From positions 35,744 through 99,743 of the forward strand of contig CACCVU010000002.1 in NCBI GenBank assembly GCA_902549495.1: 64,000 nucleotides of DNA, written 5' to 3'. Both the position numbers and the translations under genes were made by a program. Positions within the stretch are counted from its first letter, which is position 1, and every line of letters begins with the position of its first letter. Origin of the DNA: an uncultured Pelagibacteraceae bacterium (GTDB taxonomy: Bacteria; Pseudomonadota; Alphaproteobacteria; Pelagibacterales; Pelagibacteraceae). The notes beneath the pieces are model-generated. The model searched no databases, was not told the origin of the DNA, and saw only the letters and a program-made list of their open reading frames with translations. Positions 18,183-26,902 of the stretch are shown here, in pieces.

Positions 18183-18851
18183 ATGTTTTCATCAAATCTA
18201 GGAAAAAAGTTAGACAAATACCACTTACTCAAACACCCGTTTTATCAAATTTACTGGAATGAGGGTAAATTGAATAGGGAAATTATTAAAGATTATGCTG
18301 AACAATATTACCAGCACGTTAAAGCGTTTCCAAGATACATAAGTGCAACTCACTCTATTTGCGAAGATATAGAGAAAAGAAGAATTCTCCTGGAAAATTT
18401 ACAAGATGAGGAAAACAAAGATGGTGATCACCCGAAACTTTGGAAAAATTTTGCAAAAGCTTTAGGAGCTGATGATAAAAAAATAGAAAACGCAAAACTT
18501 GATTGGTTTACAAAGGATATGATTGATAATTTTTTCGCTCAAGCGAGAAAATCTTACGCTGAAGGTTTAGCGTCATTATATACCTATGAAAGACAAATTC
18601 CTGAAATAGCGGAGACTAAAATCCAAGGTTTAAAAAAATTTTACGGAGTAAATTCAAAAGAGGGACTAGAATTTTTTGAAGCTCATAAATCTGCTGACGT
18701 TATTCATAGAGCTGAATGTGAAAAACTTTTGGACGGACTTTCTAAAGAGGAACAAAAGAAGGCCGAAAATGCTTCATTGTTAACTGCTAGATATCTATGG
18801 AATTTCCTAAGCGGAATGGTTTCTAAGCACAAACTACAGCAGGCAGCATAG
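18183..18851 (+). CDS. CADD-like folate-metabolism protein (heme-oxygenase-like fold; candidate pABA synthase)
   Basis: HPFYQIYWNEGKLNREIIKDYAEQYYQHVKAFPRYISATHSICEDIEKRRILLENLQDEE...YTYERQIPEIAETKI closely resembles chlamydial CADD as remembered. Confidence 0.8.
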   Translation: MFSSNLGKKLDKYHLLKHPFYQIYWNEGKLNREIIKDYAEQYYQHVKAFPRYISATHSICEDIEKRRILLENLQDEENKDGDHPKLWKNFAKALGADDKKIENAKLDWFTKDMIDNFFAQARKSYAEGLASLYTYERQIPEIAETKIQGLKKFYGVNSKEGLEFFEAHKSADVIHRAECEKLLDGLSKEEQKKAENASLLTARYLWNFLSGMVSKHKLQQAA

Positions 18852-18905
18852 TTAGCAAAGTCAAGATTGACAATTTAGTTCAAGAGGAATACCTATGAAC
18901 TATTA

Positions 18906-19994
18906 ATGGAAATATATCTTCCTATAGTTCAAGTTCATATAGATATAATCACAATTTTATTTATTAGTTTTGCAGTCGGAGTTCTTTCAGGTTTATTTGG
19001 TGTCGGTGGAGGGTTTTTAATGACACCATTTTTAATATTTTTAGGAATCCCACCAGTTTATGCAGTTCCTAATGAAATAAATAATATATTAGCAACTTCA
19101 GTTTCTGGATCAATGACACATTGGTTTAAAAACACACTAGATTATAAAATGGGACTGATGATAATTATTGGTGGAGTTGTAGGGACCATACTAGGTATTA
19201 TAACTTTTACTTTTTTTAAAGAAACTGGGAAGTTAAGTTTAATTATTTCATTATCATATATGTATCTTCTTGCGATTATCGGTACATTGATGCTCATCGA
19301 GGGTGCTAAAGAAATTGATAGAGCTAGAAAAAAATTAATTTTAAAACAAAAATTACACACACACTACTGGATACATGGCTTACCGCTAAAACTTAGATTT
19401 CCAAAATCAAGACTTTACGAGAGCGCTTTTACGCCAATCTTACTTGGTATTATAGTAGGATTTGTTGCGGCGTTAATAGGAGTGGGAGGAGCTTTTTTGA
19501 TGGTGCCTGCAATGATTTATATAATAGGTATGCCAGTAAAATTTATACCTGGAACATCTTTATTTGTCACAGTTTTTATAAGTGCACTAGTGACTATATT
19601 GCATGCATTTAACTATGGCTCTATAGATTTGATTTTGGTGATAATTTTAGTTGTAGGTTCTATTATCGGAGTACAGGTTGGTCAAAAAGTTGGGCAATAT
19701 TTAGATAGCTCACATTTAAAAACTTTATTTGCAATGTTGTTATGTGCAGTCGCGATAGCTATTGCATATGATACATTTTTTTATGAGGGAGCAAGGCAAT
19801 TAAAAGATGCTGAAATAGTTAATTTAGAGAACCTAAACTTTTTCTCTAAATTTATTTCAAAGCTATCTGAAAATAATCCACTTCTTTATGGATCAATGGC
19901 AATACTTTTAGCCATTTTATTAGGAATAATAGGTGCAGGCGGTAGACAATTATTGAGTAAATACAAACACATCTTTCTAATTAAAAAAAATTAA
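18906..19994 (+). CDS. Sulfite exporter TauE/SafE family protein
   Basis: GVLSGLFGVGGGFLMTPFLIFLGIPPVYAV and second half-repeat VAALIGVGGAFLMVPAMIYIIGMP. Confidence 0.88.
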   Translation: MEIYLPIVQVHIDIITILFISFAVGVLSGLFGVGGGFLMTPFLIFLGIPPVYAVPNEINNILATSVSGSMTHWFKNTLDYKMGLMIIIGGVVGTILGIITFTFFKETGKLSLIISLSYMYLLAIIGTLMLIEGAKEIDRARKKLILKQKLHTHYWIHGLPLKLRFPKSRLYESAFTPILLGIIVGFVAALIGVGGAFLMVPAMIYIIGMPVKFIPGTSLFVTVFISALVTILHAFNYGSIDLILVIILVVGSIIGVQVGQKVGQYLDSSHLKTLFAMLLCAVAIAIAYDTFFYEGARQLKDAEIVNLENLNFFSKFISKLSENNPLLYGSMAILLAILLGIIGAGGRQLLSKYKHIFLIKKN

Positions 19995-20740
19995 ATTAAA
20001 GCTCTAATTAATCCAAAAATTGAGACTAAAATTAAAAAGTAAAGCACATACTTTTTATAATTCTCTTTTGAGCTTCCGGTAAATAATTTTGTGCCAATTG
20101 AAACGCCAAAGGGAACAATTAAAATAAGAGGTAAAGTTCTATATAATACAGTATAATTTAATATATCATTAAAGTAAGCGAGAATTAATGCATATAAATC
20201 AGTGAAGAAAAATAGAGCAGCTAACGATGCCCTAATTACTGCTGGTTCAGCTGCAATTATTAAAAAATATAGTGCTATCGGCAAACCAGCCAAAGTACCA
20301 AATCCATTAACTGTCCCAGCTGTTGCTCCGACAAAAAATTTGGAAATATTGTGATTTAATTTTTTGTTTTTATATCCACGTAATAATAAAAAAGCAAAAA
20401 TAAGAACTGTTATCGAAATTATTAAATGTGTTACTCTTGGCTCCAATATAGAAAGAAGATGCACACCAAAAGGAGTTCCAATTGACACCCCCACAAGTAA
20501 ATAAAAAACGAATTTCCAATTAATTTTTTTCCATATACTTGGTATCATAAAAAAACTTGCTATTATTTCTAACAATAAGATTATTGGTACAATTTCTTTT
20601 GGTGGTAAAATAAAAGATAACAATGAAACACTTGATGCAGAAAAACCAAAGCCGCTAAAACCTCTAACAGTTGATGCAAAAAGTATAATTCCACAAAAAA
20701 ACAAGAACTCTAAAAATGATAAATCTATTGTTGTTAACAT
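19991..20740 (-). CDS. Sulfite exporter TauE/SafE family protein
   Basis: GFSGFGFSASSVSLLSFILPPKEIVPI; 7-8 TM topology. Confidence 0.8.
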   Translation of the reverse strand: MLTTIDLSFLEFLFFCGIILFASTVRGFSGFGFSASSVSLLSFILPPKEIVPIILLLEIIASFFMIPSIWKKINWKFVFYLLVGVSIGTPFGVHLLSILEPRVTHLIISITVLIFAFLLLRGYKNKKLNHNISKFFVGATAGTVNGFGTLAGLPIALYFLIIAAEPAVIRASLAALFFFTDLYALILAYFNDILNYTVLYRTLPLILIVPFGVSIGTKLFTGSSKENYKKYVLYFLILVSIFGLIRALI

Positions 20741-20744
20741 ATAA

Positions 20745-21533
20745 TTAATTTAAAATTGTCATTGGATCTAATTTTATTTCGAACCAATTTAAGCGAATAT
20801 CCAGATGGGGTCCTGTAGCTCTTCCACTTTGACCAAGAGTGCCAACAATCTGTCCTTTTTTAACTTTTTGTCCTTTTTGAACATTTATATCTTTCATGTG
20901 CATGTACAAGGTACTTATTCCATGACCATGGTCAAAAATGATAGTTCCTCCAGTGAAATACATATCTTTTTCTACTAATGTAACCACTCCATCCATCATT
21001 GATTTTACAGGAGTACCCTCAGGTGCATGAAAATCAATTCCATAATGAGGTCTTCTTGGTTTTCCATTTAGAATTCTTTGACTACCGTAAACACCCGTGA
21101 TGATATATTTATCTATAGGGTAAACAAATTTATCTTTGAAAAAAATTAGATTACTATTTATTGCTCTAGCATCTCCAATTAATTTATTATCTTTTTTTAT
21201 CCTTTCATAAACTTCTGGCGGCGGAGTGACTTTTTTCGGTGGAAGGCCATCAATTCTCTGAATTTTATATTCTCTTTTGAAGACCTGCTTTTCAATTAAT
21301 TTTGTTTCTTTTTTATTTTGTATTTTTATTACTACGTTATTTTTTCTATCTCTATCTAGTCCAAAAGCAAAAAACCCATCTTTTGAGACTCTTATTTTTC
21401 TGTTATCTATGAACACTTTTGATTTCGGATCTGTTTTACCAAGAATAAAAGAGCCTTGTTTAAAATTTCCTTGAAACTCAACAGCGTGAGAAATATTAAA
21501 TATAATCAAAAAAAATAATGCATATCTAATCAT
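20745..21533 (-). CDS. M23 family metallopeptidase
   Basis: PHYGIDFHAPEGTPVKSMMDGVVTLVEKDMYFTGGTIIFDHGHGISTLYMHM...GQSGRATGPHLDIRLNW. Confidence 0.93.
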   Translation of the reverse strand: MIRYALFFLIIFNISHAVEFQGNFKQGSFILGKTDPKSKVFIDNRKIRVSKDGFFAFGLDRDRKNNVVIKIQNKKETKLIEKQVFKREYKIQRIDGLPPKKVTPPPEVYERIKKDNKLIGDARAINSNLIFFKDKFVYPIDKYIITGVYGSQRILNGKPRRPHYGIDFHAPEGTPVKSMMDGVVTLVEKDMYFTGGTIIFDHGHGISTLYMHMKDINVQKGQKVKKGQIVGTLGQSGRATGPHLDIRLNWFEIKLDPMTILN

Positions 21534-22102
21534 AATAAAATTATAAGATCCTCGTAAATTAACTGAAATGAAACAATTAAAATTGCTAATAAACCTACCC
21601 AACTTATCCAAGAATATTTTTTTATTAACTTAGCAGTATAATTTGCAGCAAACGCCATCAGCAATATTGATAATCCTAATCCAAAAGCTAAAAGCATATA
21701 ATGATCTTTAGCTGCACCAGCTACTCCTAAAACGTTGTCTAAACTCATAGTTACATCTGCAAGAATAACTGTGAAAATTGCTTTTTTAAAATTTGAATTA
21801 TCAACTTCAATATTTTTTTCTTCAATTTTATTTTGAATAACATCACGATAAAGCTTATAGCAAATATAGAGTAACAATATCCCCCCAATAAGTCTTAACC
21901 CTGTAATCTGTAATAAATAAGCTGTTATAAAGGTAAAAATAATTCTTAAAACTACTGCTCCTCCAATGCCCCAAAATATAATTTTTTTTCTCTTAGAAGA
22001 CTCAAATTTTGATGCAACCATTCCAATAATAATTGCATTATCGCCTGCTAAGACTAAGTCTATCAAGATAATTTCAATTAATATAATTAGTTGCTCTGTC
22101 AT
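21530..22102 (-). CDS. TerC family membrane protein
   Basis: IEIILIDLVLAGDNAIIIGMVAS, ILADVTMSLDNVLGVAGAA. Confidence 0.9.
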   Translation of the reverse strand: MTEQLIILIEIILIDLVLAGDNAIIIGMVASKFESSKRKKIIFWGIGGAVVLRIIFTFITAYLLQITGLRLIGGILLLYICYKLYRDVIQNKIEEKNIEVDNSNFKKAIFTVILADVTMSLDNVLGVAGAAKDHYMLLAFGLGLSILLMAFAANYTAKLIKKYSWISWVGLLAILIVSFQLIYEDLIILL

Positions 22103-22126
22103 AATGAAATTTATATTCTATAAAAT

Positions 22127-22885
22127 ATGAACTATAAAAATATTAAAATAGAAAAGCGAGGAAATTACGCAATTATTCAAATTGCTAACAATAAAAATAA
22201 TAGTTTAGATGAAAAAACCCTAAATGAAATAGCTAATGCAACCAAGCATTTAAATAAAACTAAAGAAATAAAATGTATTGGTTTAATTGGTGGATCAAAG
22301 TTTTTTTCTCCTGGAGCTGATATCAAAGAATTAGAAAAATTAAACTCCAAACAAGCAAAAAAACAAAAACTATTCTCAAATATTGATAAACTAAAAGATA
22401 TTGATATTCCAATCATTGCATTTGTCGATGGTTATGCATTAGGCGGAGGCTTTGAATTGGCTCTTTCAAGTGATCTCATTATTGCTAGTGATAATGCAAA
22501 GTTTGGATTACCCGAAATTAATTTAGGACTTATTCCGGGTATAGGTGGAACACAAAAAACTAAAAAATTTACTTCAAATCAAAATATAAAATATCTAGCT
22601 ATGTCCGGAGATATTATCGATTCTGAAACAGCGATGAAGTTTGGGATAGTCTCACAAATTATTCCAAAAGAAAATTTTAATGACTTTATGATTAAATTTT
22701 TGATCAAAATTTCTTCAAAACCTAAAAAATCACTTCAAATTATTAAAAAACTTGTAAATTTAGAGATTAACTCTAAGAATGCTTTACAAAAAGAAAGACA
22801 AGAATTTTATAAGCTTTTAGATAGTAAAAATAAAAAAATTGGTATCGAAAGTTTTATTTTAAAAAAAACACCAGTGTGGGATTAA
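22127..22885 (+). CDS. Enoyl-CoA hydratase/isomerase family protein
   Basis: FSPGADIKEL, IAFVDGYALGGGFELALSSDLIIASDNAKFGLPEINLGLIPGIGGTQ. Confidence 0.92.
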   Translation: MNYKNIKIEKRGNYAIIQIANNKNNSLDEKTLNEIANATKHLNKTKEIKCIGLIGGSKFFSPGADIKELEKLNSKQAKKQKLFSNIDKLKDIDIPIIAFVDGYALGGGFELALSSDLIIASDNAKFGLPEINLGLIPGIGGTQKTKKFTSNQNIKYLAMSGDIIDSETAMKFGIVSQIIPKENFNDFMIKFLIKISSKPKKSLQIIKKLVNLEINSKNALQKERQEFYKLLDSKNKKIGIESFILKKTPVWD

Positions 22886-23760
22886 AGATCAAACCACTCT
22901 AAGTATTTTTCTTTATTACTTACAAGATATCTTGGCAAAAGATCAGGATCAATTTTTTTAAGTTTGTAGTCGCTGTCCCATTTACTTTTAGAACTTTTGT
23001 CTGCAAAATGATCATAGAACATTTCTCTTTTAGAAATTTTATCTCTAATTTTATCAACTGTTATTCCACTTAATTTGAATTCATCATGATGGCCAAAGTT
23101 CATAAATTTTTCAAACATATCCTCAGGACTTTTTAAATTTGTAAAATGCCACCCACCATCGTTTATAATATTTAAATTTGAATATTTGGTGTTAGAAAAA
23201 TATGTATCTATTCTCCAAATAGGATATTTTTTAAACTTGATGTTTCGAAGCCAAGAAAAAGATTTCAAATTCTTTTTTCTACACCCTTTAGTACCTGGCC
23301 AGAGCATTCTGTTATACAGTAAATTGAACTTAAAATAAAAAAATAGCTGATTAAATATTACAATATCATTTTTATTTTTCTTGAAATCTTCAGAGTCTAA
23401 ATTTGGGATTTCATCATTATCACTTAACATTATAAAATCATCATCATCAGCATCTTTGATAGCATTTAAATGCTCATCGTAAGATAATTCAATTCTTTTT
23501 AGACTATTCGCTCTTTGTAAAGTTGGATTATTATTTTCTTCAACAATTCCGTCAGGTTCTTTATCTATCACGATATATTTAATTTTATCTTTGAACTTGG
23601 GATAATTGTTTATATCAAAATTTAACTTTTTCTTTTTACCGCTATGGGAATAAGTTGATTCAGTAACAATAAATTTATCAACTTTATCTTTAAGAACGTT
23701 TAATCTTACTTCGTACATCATGTGTTCGTTGTAAAAAGACGTACAATCAATGATTTTCAT
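22882..23760 (-). CDS. GT17-like glycosyltransferase (beta-1,4-N-acetylglucosaminyltransferase-like)
   Basis: MKIIDCTSFYNEHMMYEVRLNVLKDKVDKFIVTESTYSHSGKKK..., DADDDDFIMLSDNDEIPNL, GGWHFTNL. Confidence 0.8.
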   Translation of the reverse strand: MKIIDCTSFYNEHMMYEVRLNVLKDKVDKFIVTESTYSHSGKKKKLNFDINNYPKFKDKIKYIVIDKEPDGIVEENNNPTLQRANSLKRIELSYDEHLNAIKDADDDDFIMLSDNDEIPNLDSEDFKKNKNDIVIFNQLFFYFKFNLLYNRMLWPGTKGCRKKNLKSFSWLRNIKFKKYPIWRIDTYFSNTKYSNLNIINDGGWHFTNLKSPEDMFEKFMNFGHHDEFKLSGITVDKIRDKISKREMFYDHFADKSSKSKWDSDYKLKKIDPDLLPRYLVSNKEKYLEWFDL

Positions 23761-23855
23761 TAATTTTTAACCTCAAGGTTGTAGACATTATGCATACCTG
23801 TAATCTAATTTTAACACAATTAAAGTAATCTATATTTTGAGAAATTAAAACTATT

Positions 23856-24239
23856 ATGAGAAAACATTATTTAATTCTTGCAGTTTTTTTGTGCATGAGC
23901 TCAGCCTTTGCTGCAGGACATATAACAAAAGCTCAAAAAGAAAAAACAATAGAGTGTTTAGGTCACTACAGTGCAACAGCTGTTTTACCAGCTGAGACTA
24001 TCGAAGTTAAAAACATGGAATTAGCTTTGGCTTCAGTAAAAGTTATAAGAGAATACCTTTCATCCGAGGGTGTTAAAGATGATGAGATGAACAAAGGCAT
24101 GAATGCTTATGTAGACAAAGTTTATGGCAAGCCTTTTGATAAATCTAAAAATGGTGAGTGTAATAAATTTATTTATAAGCAAATTAAAGGTTCAGAAGAA
24201 AAAATCGAAAAATTATCTAGAACGATTTATGCAGGCTAA
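23856..24239 (+). CDS. Secreted hypothetical protein
   Basis: Signal peptide MRKHYLILAVFLCMSSAFAAG, no recognised family. Confidence 0.6.
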   Translation: MRKHYLILAVFLCMSSAFAAGHITKAQKEKTIECLGHYSATAVLPAETIEVKNMELALASVKVIREYLSSEGVKDDEMNKGMNAYVDKVYGKPFDKSKNGECNKFIYKQIKGSEEKIEKLSRTIYAG

Positions 24240-24241
24240 AA

Positions 24242-24529
24242 ATGAGCGGATACGTTATAGCTAATATAGATGTAAAAAATCCTGAAGCTTATAAAGAATA
24301 TATTGGTAAAGTTGTGCCTACAGTTCAAAAATTCGGAGGAGAATACCTTGTACGTGCCGGTGAGTACAAAGTTATAGATGGTGAGTGGAAATACCCTAGA
24401 ACAGTAGTAATTAAATTTCCAACTTATGAAAAAGCTTTAGAGTGGTATGACTCTAAGGAATACAAACCAGTAAAACCTATTCGATTAGCAAACTCAGTTG
24501 CTAATGGAATAATAATTAGAGGAGTTTAA
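24242..24529 (+). CDS. DUF1330 family protein
   Basis: GYVIANIDVKNPEAYKEYIGKVVPTVQKFGGEYLVRAGEYKVIDGEW..RTVVIKFPTYEKALEWYDSKEYKP. Confidence 0.92.
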   Translation: MSGYVIANIDVKNPEAYKEYIGKVVPTVQKFGGEYLVRAGEYKVIDGEWKYPRTVVIKFPTYEKALEWYDSKEYKPVKPIRLANSVANGIIIRGV

Positions 24530-24542
24530 ATAAAAGTAAACA

Positions 24543-24833
24543 ATGGAAAAAGAAATGTTAGTACATCTTAAATTTAAAGAAGGCAAATTAGAAACTTTCA
24601 CGAAATGGATGCAATCAGATGAGGGTATGAGTGTTAGAAAAAGTGTTGCATATCCGGAAAAAACTGTTGGTGCTATGATCCCAGATAAAAGCGGAATGCT
24701 ATTTAAAGTTAATGTTCATAACGAAGCAGGAATGAAAGAGTTTGTAACTGGAAATAACTCCACAGCTAAAGCAATTTATGCTGAGTGTGTAGAAAGTGCT
24801 CAGTTATTTGAACTATCTAAAATAAACCTATAA
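24543..24833 (+). CDS. Small ABM-like (dimeric alpha/beta barrel) hypothetical protein
   Basis: MLVHLKFKEGKLETFTKWMQSDEG...; short beta-alpha-beta pattern. Confidence 0.5.
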   Translation: MEKEMLVHLKFKEGKLETFTKWMQSDEGMSVRKSVAYPEKTVGAMIPDKSGMLFKVNVHNEAGMKEFVTGNNSTAKAIYAECVESAQLFELSKINL

Positions 24834-24843
24834 AGGAGAAAAA

Positions 24844-25131
24844 ATGAAAAACTACATGGTAACACACACTTTCAAATCTGCTGAAATGAAAGCTAAATTT
24901 ACAGAAACAGTGGCTTCTATGAAAATGGAAGATATTGTTAAAAGTATGAAAAGTGACAATGCTGCTTGTCAAATGACTTGGAATACACCGGGCGATACAA
25001 TGGAAATGTTTTGCTGGTGGAAAGGAAAAGATGAGCAAGCAATTATTAATCAATTAGGTCAAATGAATGATTTTTTCACTCCTCATAAATTTGTTGAGTG
25101 CACAGATCAAGTCATGGACTATAACGCATAG
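24844..25131 (+). CDS. Small hypothetical protein, possible ferredoxin-like fold
   Basis: MKNYMVTHTFKSAEMKAKFTETV..., preceded by AAAGGAGAAAAA (SD). Confidence 0.5.
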   Translation: MKNYMVTHTFKSAEMKAKFTETVASMKMEDIVKSMKSDNAACQMTWNTPGDTMEMFCWWKGKDEQAIINQLGQMNDFFTPHKFVECTDQVMDYNA

Positions 25132-25138
25132 GATATTT

Positions 25139-25555
25139 ATGATAGACAAATTTGGAAACGCATTTTATTTAATTATTTACTTAGCACATTTTATTATAGT
25201 TGGTAGCTACGCTTACCAATTGGTATTTGATACTAAAAAATTTCTTAAGGGTAGAGGGGTAGATAAAACTGCAACTTTAATTACAAGATTTGCAGGCTCA
25301 TTCATGATTGCCACTGTTCTAATGGCAATATATATCGCTTTTATTAGATCAGGTGGTGTAGAAGCTACTTGGGCCTTCTTTAACTTAGTTTTTATAATGA
25401 ATGTTTCGATATTAATTGTAAATTTTTATACATTAAAAATTGACAAAACAGGTTTAACTAAAAAAACTAGAAACGATGGAATATATGCTCCACTCGTTCT
25501 TGTTATTATCAGTGCAATTCTTTGTTACGGTTTGGCTGATAAAATTTACGTTTAA
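25139..25555 (+). CDS. Small integral membrane protein
   Basis: Four hydrophobic segments from MIDKFGNAFYLIIYLAHFIIVGSYAYQLVFDTKKFLKGRG; shorter start preferred over track start. Confidence 0.6.
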   Translation: MIDKFGNAFYLIIYLAHFIIVGSYAYQLVFDTKKFLKGRGVDKTATLITRFAGSFMIATVLMAIYIAFIRSGGVEATWAFFNLVFIMNVSILIVNFYTLKIDKTGLTKKTRNDGIYAPLVLVIISAILCYGLADKIYV

Positions 25556-25563
25556 GGAGATAC

Positions 25564-25857
25564 ATGGCAAAGTTTATGAATATTGTTAGATGCAAAGTGA
25601 AATCATCTGGCAGAGAAGAATATTTGAAAAAAATAGATGAGATGCCAAAATTCGATGGGCAGATTTCAGCTAAATATGTTGAAACGAAACCTAATGAATT
25701 TTTTATGTTAGGTGAATGGAATTCTGAAGATGACATTGCTAAAGCAAGATCAAAAATGATTGCATTCTTGGATACACTTCGGCACACTTTGGAAGAACTG
25801 TCACCAGATTTGGGAGTAACTGATCCTCATTCTGGTACAGTTGTAATTGAGAAATAG
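25564..25857 (+). CDS. ABM-domain-like small protein
   Basis: MAKFMNIVRCKVKSSGREEYLKKIDEM...FFMLGEWNSEDDIAKARSKMIAFLDTLRHTLEELSPDLGVTDPHSGTVV. Confidence 0.6.
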   Translation: MAKFMNIVRCKVKSSGREEYLKKIDEMPKFDGQISAKYVETKPNEFFMLGEWNSEDDIAKARSKMIAFLDTLRHTLEELSPDLGVTDPHSGTVVIEK

Positions 25858-25870
25858 GAAAGGGGTAACA

Positions 25871-26194
25871 ATGGCAAAATTTTATACACTTGGGTGTTAC
25901 ACAGCTAAAGGTCTTGGAGGATTTGTAAGTAATCCATCTACTGACAGAAAAGCTGCAACATCTGCACTTGCTGCTTCTGTGGGAGCTAAAGTAACTCAAT
26001 ACTCAGGCCTTAGAGGAAAATATGATTTTATGGCAGTGATTGAAGGAACTTTTGAACAAGCTGCTGCAGCTGCAATGGTTGCTGTTTCTAGTGGTGCTGT
26101 TTCAGATTTTACAATTTTAGAAGATGTAAATCTTAATGAAATAGCTAAAACTGCACAGAAAATGGCATCATCATACAAAGAGCCAGGAAAATAA
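25871..26194 (+). CDS. GYD domain-containing protein
   Basis: YTLGCYTAKGLGGFVSNPSTDRKAATSALAASVGAKVTQYSGLRGKYDFMAVIEG resembles the GYD family; start at MAKFYTL. Confidence 0.72.
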   Translation: MAKFYTLGCYTAKGLGGFVSNPSTDRKAATSALAASVGAKVTQYSGLRGKYDFMAVIEGTFEQAAAAAMVAVSSGAVSDFTILEDVNLNEIAKTAQKMASSYKEPGK

Positions 26195-26902
26195 TTATTT
26201 TCTGTAGCTAATACATTTTAAGGTATCAGTGAATTTTATTTGATTTTTATATTTAGATTTTATTTCACTGATACCAAATTTTATTTCTTTATTACTCATA
26301 TTTAATAAGCATGAAATATATCTCTCTTTGATCATTCTAATGTATTTTTGTTTAGAGATGTTTACTTTAAAATTAAAGTTAGTATAGCTTATTTTTTTTA
26401 AGTTATTTTTGATTATCTTAAATAAAACTTCGTCTCTTTTTAAACTTTTTTCTAAATTTTCCTTCATTTTTTTAAAACAAGGAATACTATTATTTTTTGT
26501 TTTTAGTGAAAAAATTAGTATTTTGCCATTAGGATTTAAACTTTTTTTTGCAAGGTTTAGAAGGTTATTTAGCTTTGTTTTTGTAAAAAAATGAATAGTT
26601 TGTTTGATTAAGATTAGATCATATTTTTCTTTTGTCTTTAAATATTTTAAGGCATCAATTTTCTTAAATACAATATTCTTTTTTACATCCTTGTTTGCAA
26701 TAATATCAATTCCTATGGGCTTCTTTCTAAATTTATATTTTTTTTGAAGGGCGCTAATAATATTCGCTCTTCCACATCCAATATCCAATATTTTTGTATC
26801 TTTATTAAGATTAATTTTCTTTTTAAGAAATTTATTAAATTGGGAGATATAAGGTTTAGATGATAACCAGGTTTTATTATCCCAGTTTTTAAGTTTTTTC
26901 AT
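26195..26902 (-). CDS. Class I SAM-dependent methyltransferase
   Basis: TKILDIGCGRANIISAL motif I. Confidence 0.8.
   Translation of the reverse strand: MKKLKNWDNKTWLSSKPYISQFNKFLKKKINLNKDTKILDIGCGRANIISALQKKYKFRKKPIGIDIIANKDVKKNIVFKKIDALKYLKTKEKYDLILIKQTIHFFTKTKLNNLLNLAKKSLNPNGKILIFSLKTKNNSIPCFKKMKENLEKSLKRDEVLFKIIKNNLKKISYTNFNFKVNISKQKYIRMIKERYISCLLNMSNKEIKFGISEIKSKYKNQIKFTDTLKCISYRK

Noticed and set aside
19991-20740. Possible functional link between the adjacent convergent TauE/SafE genes
   Set aside because: Both are generic TauE/SafE proteins on opposite strands; with a third copy at 53 kb the adjacency alone does not support a system
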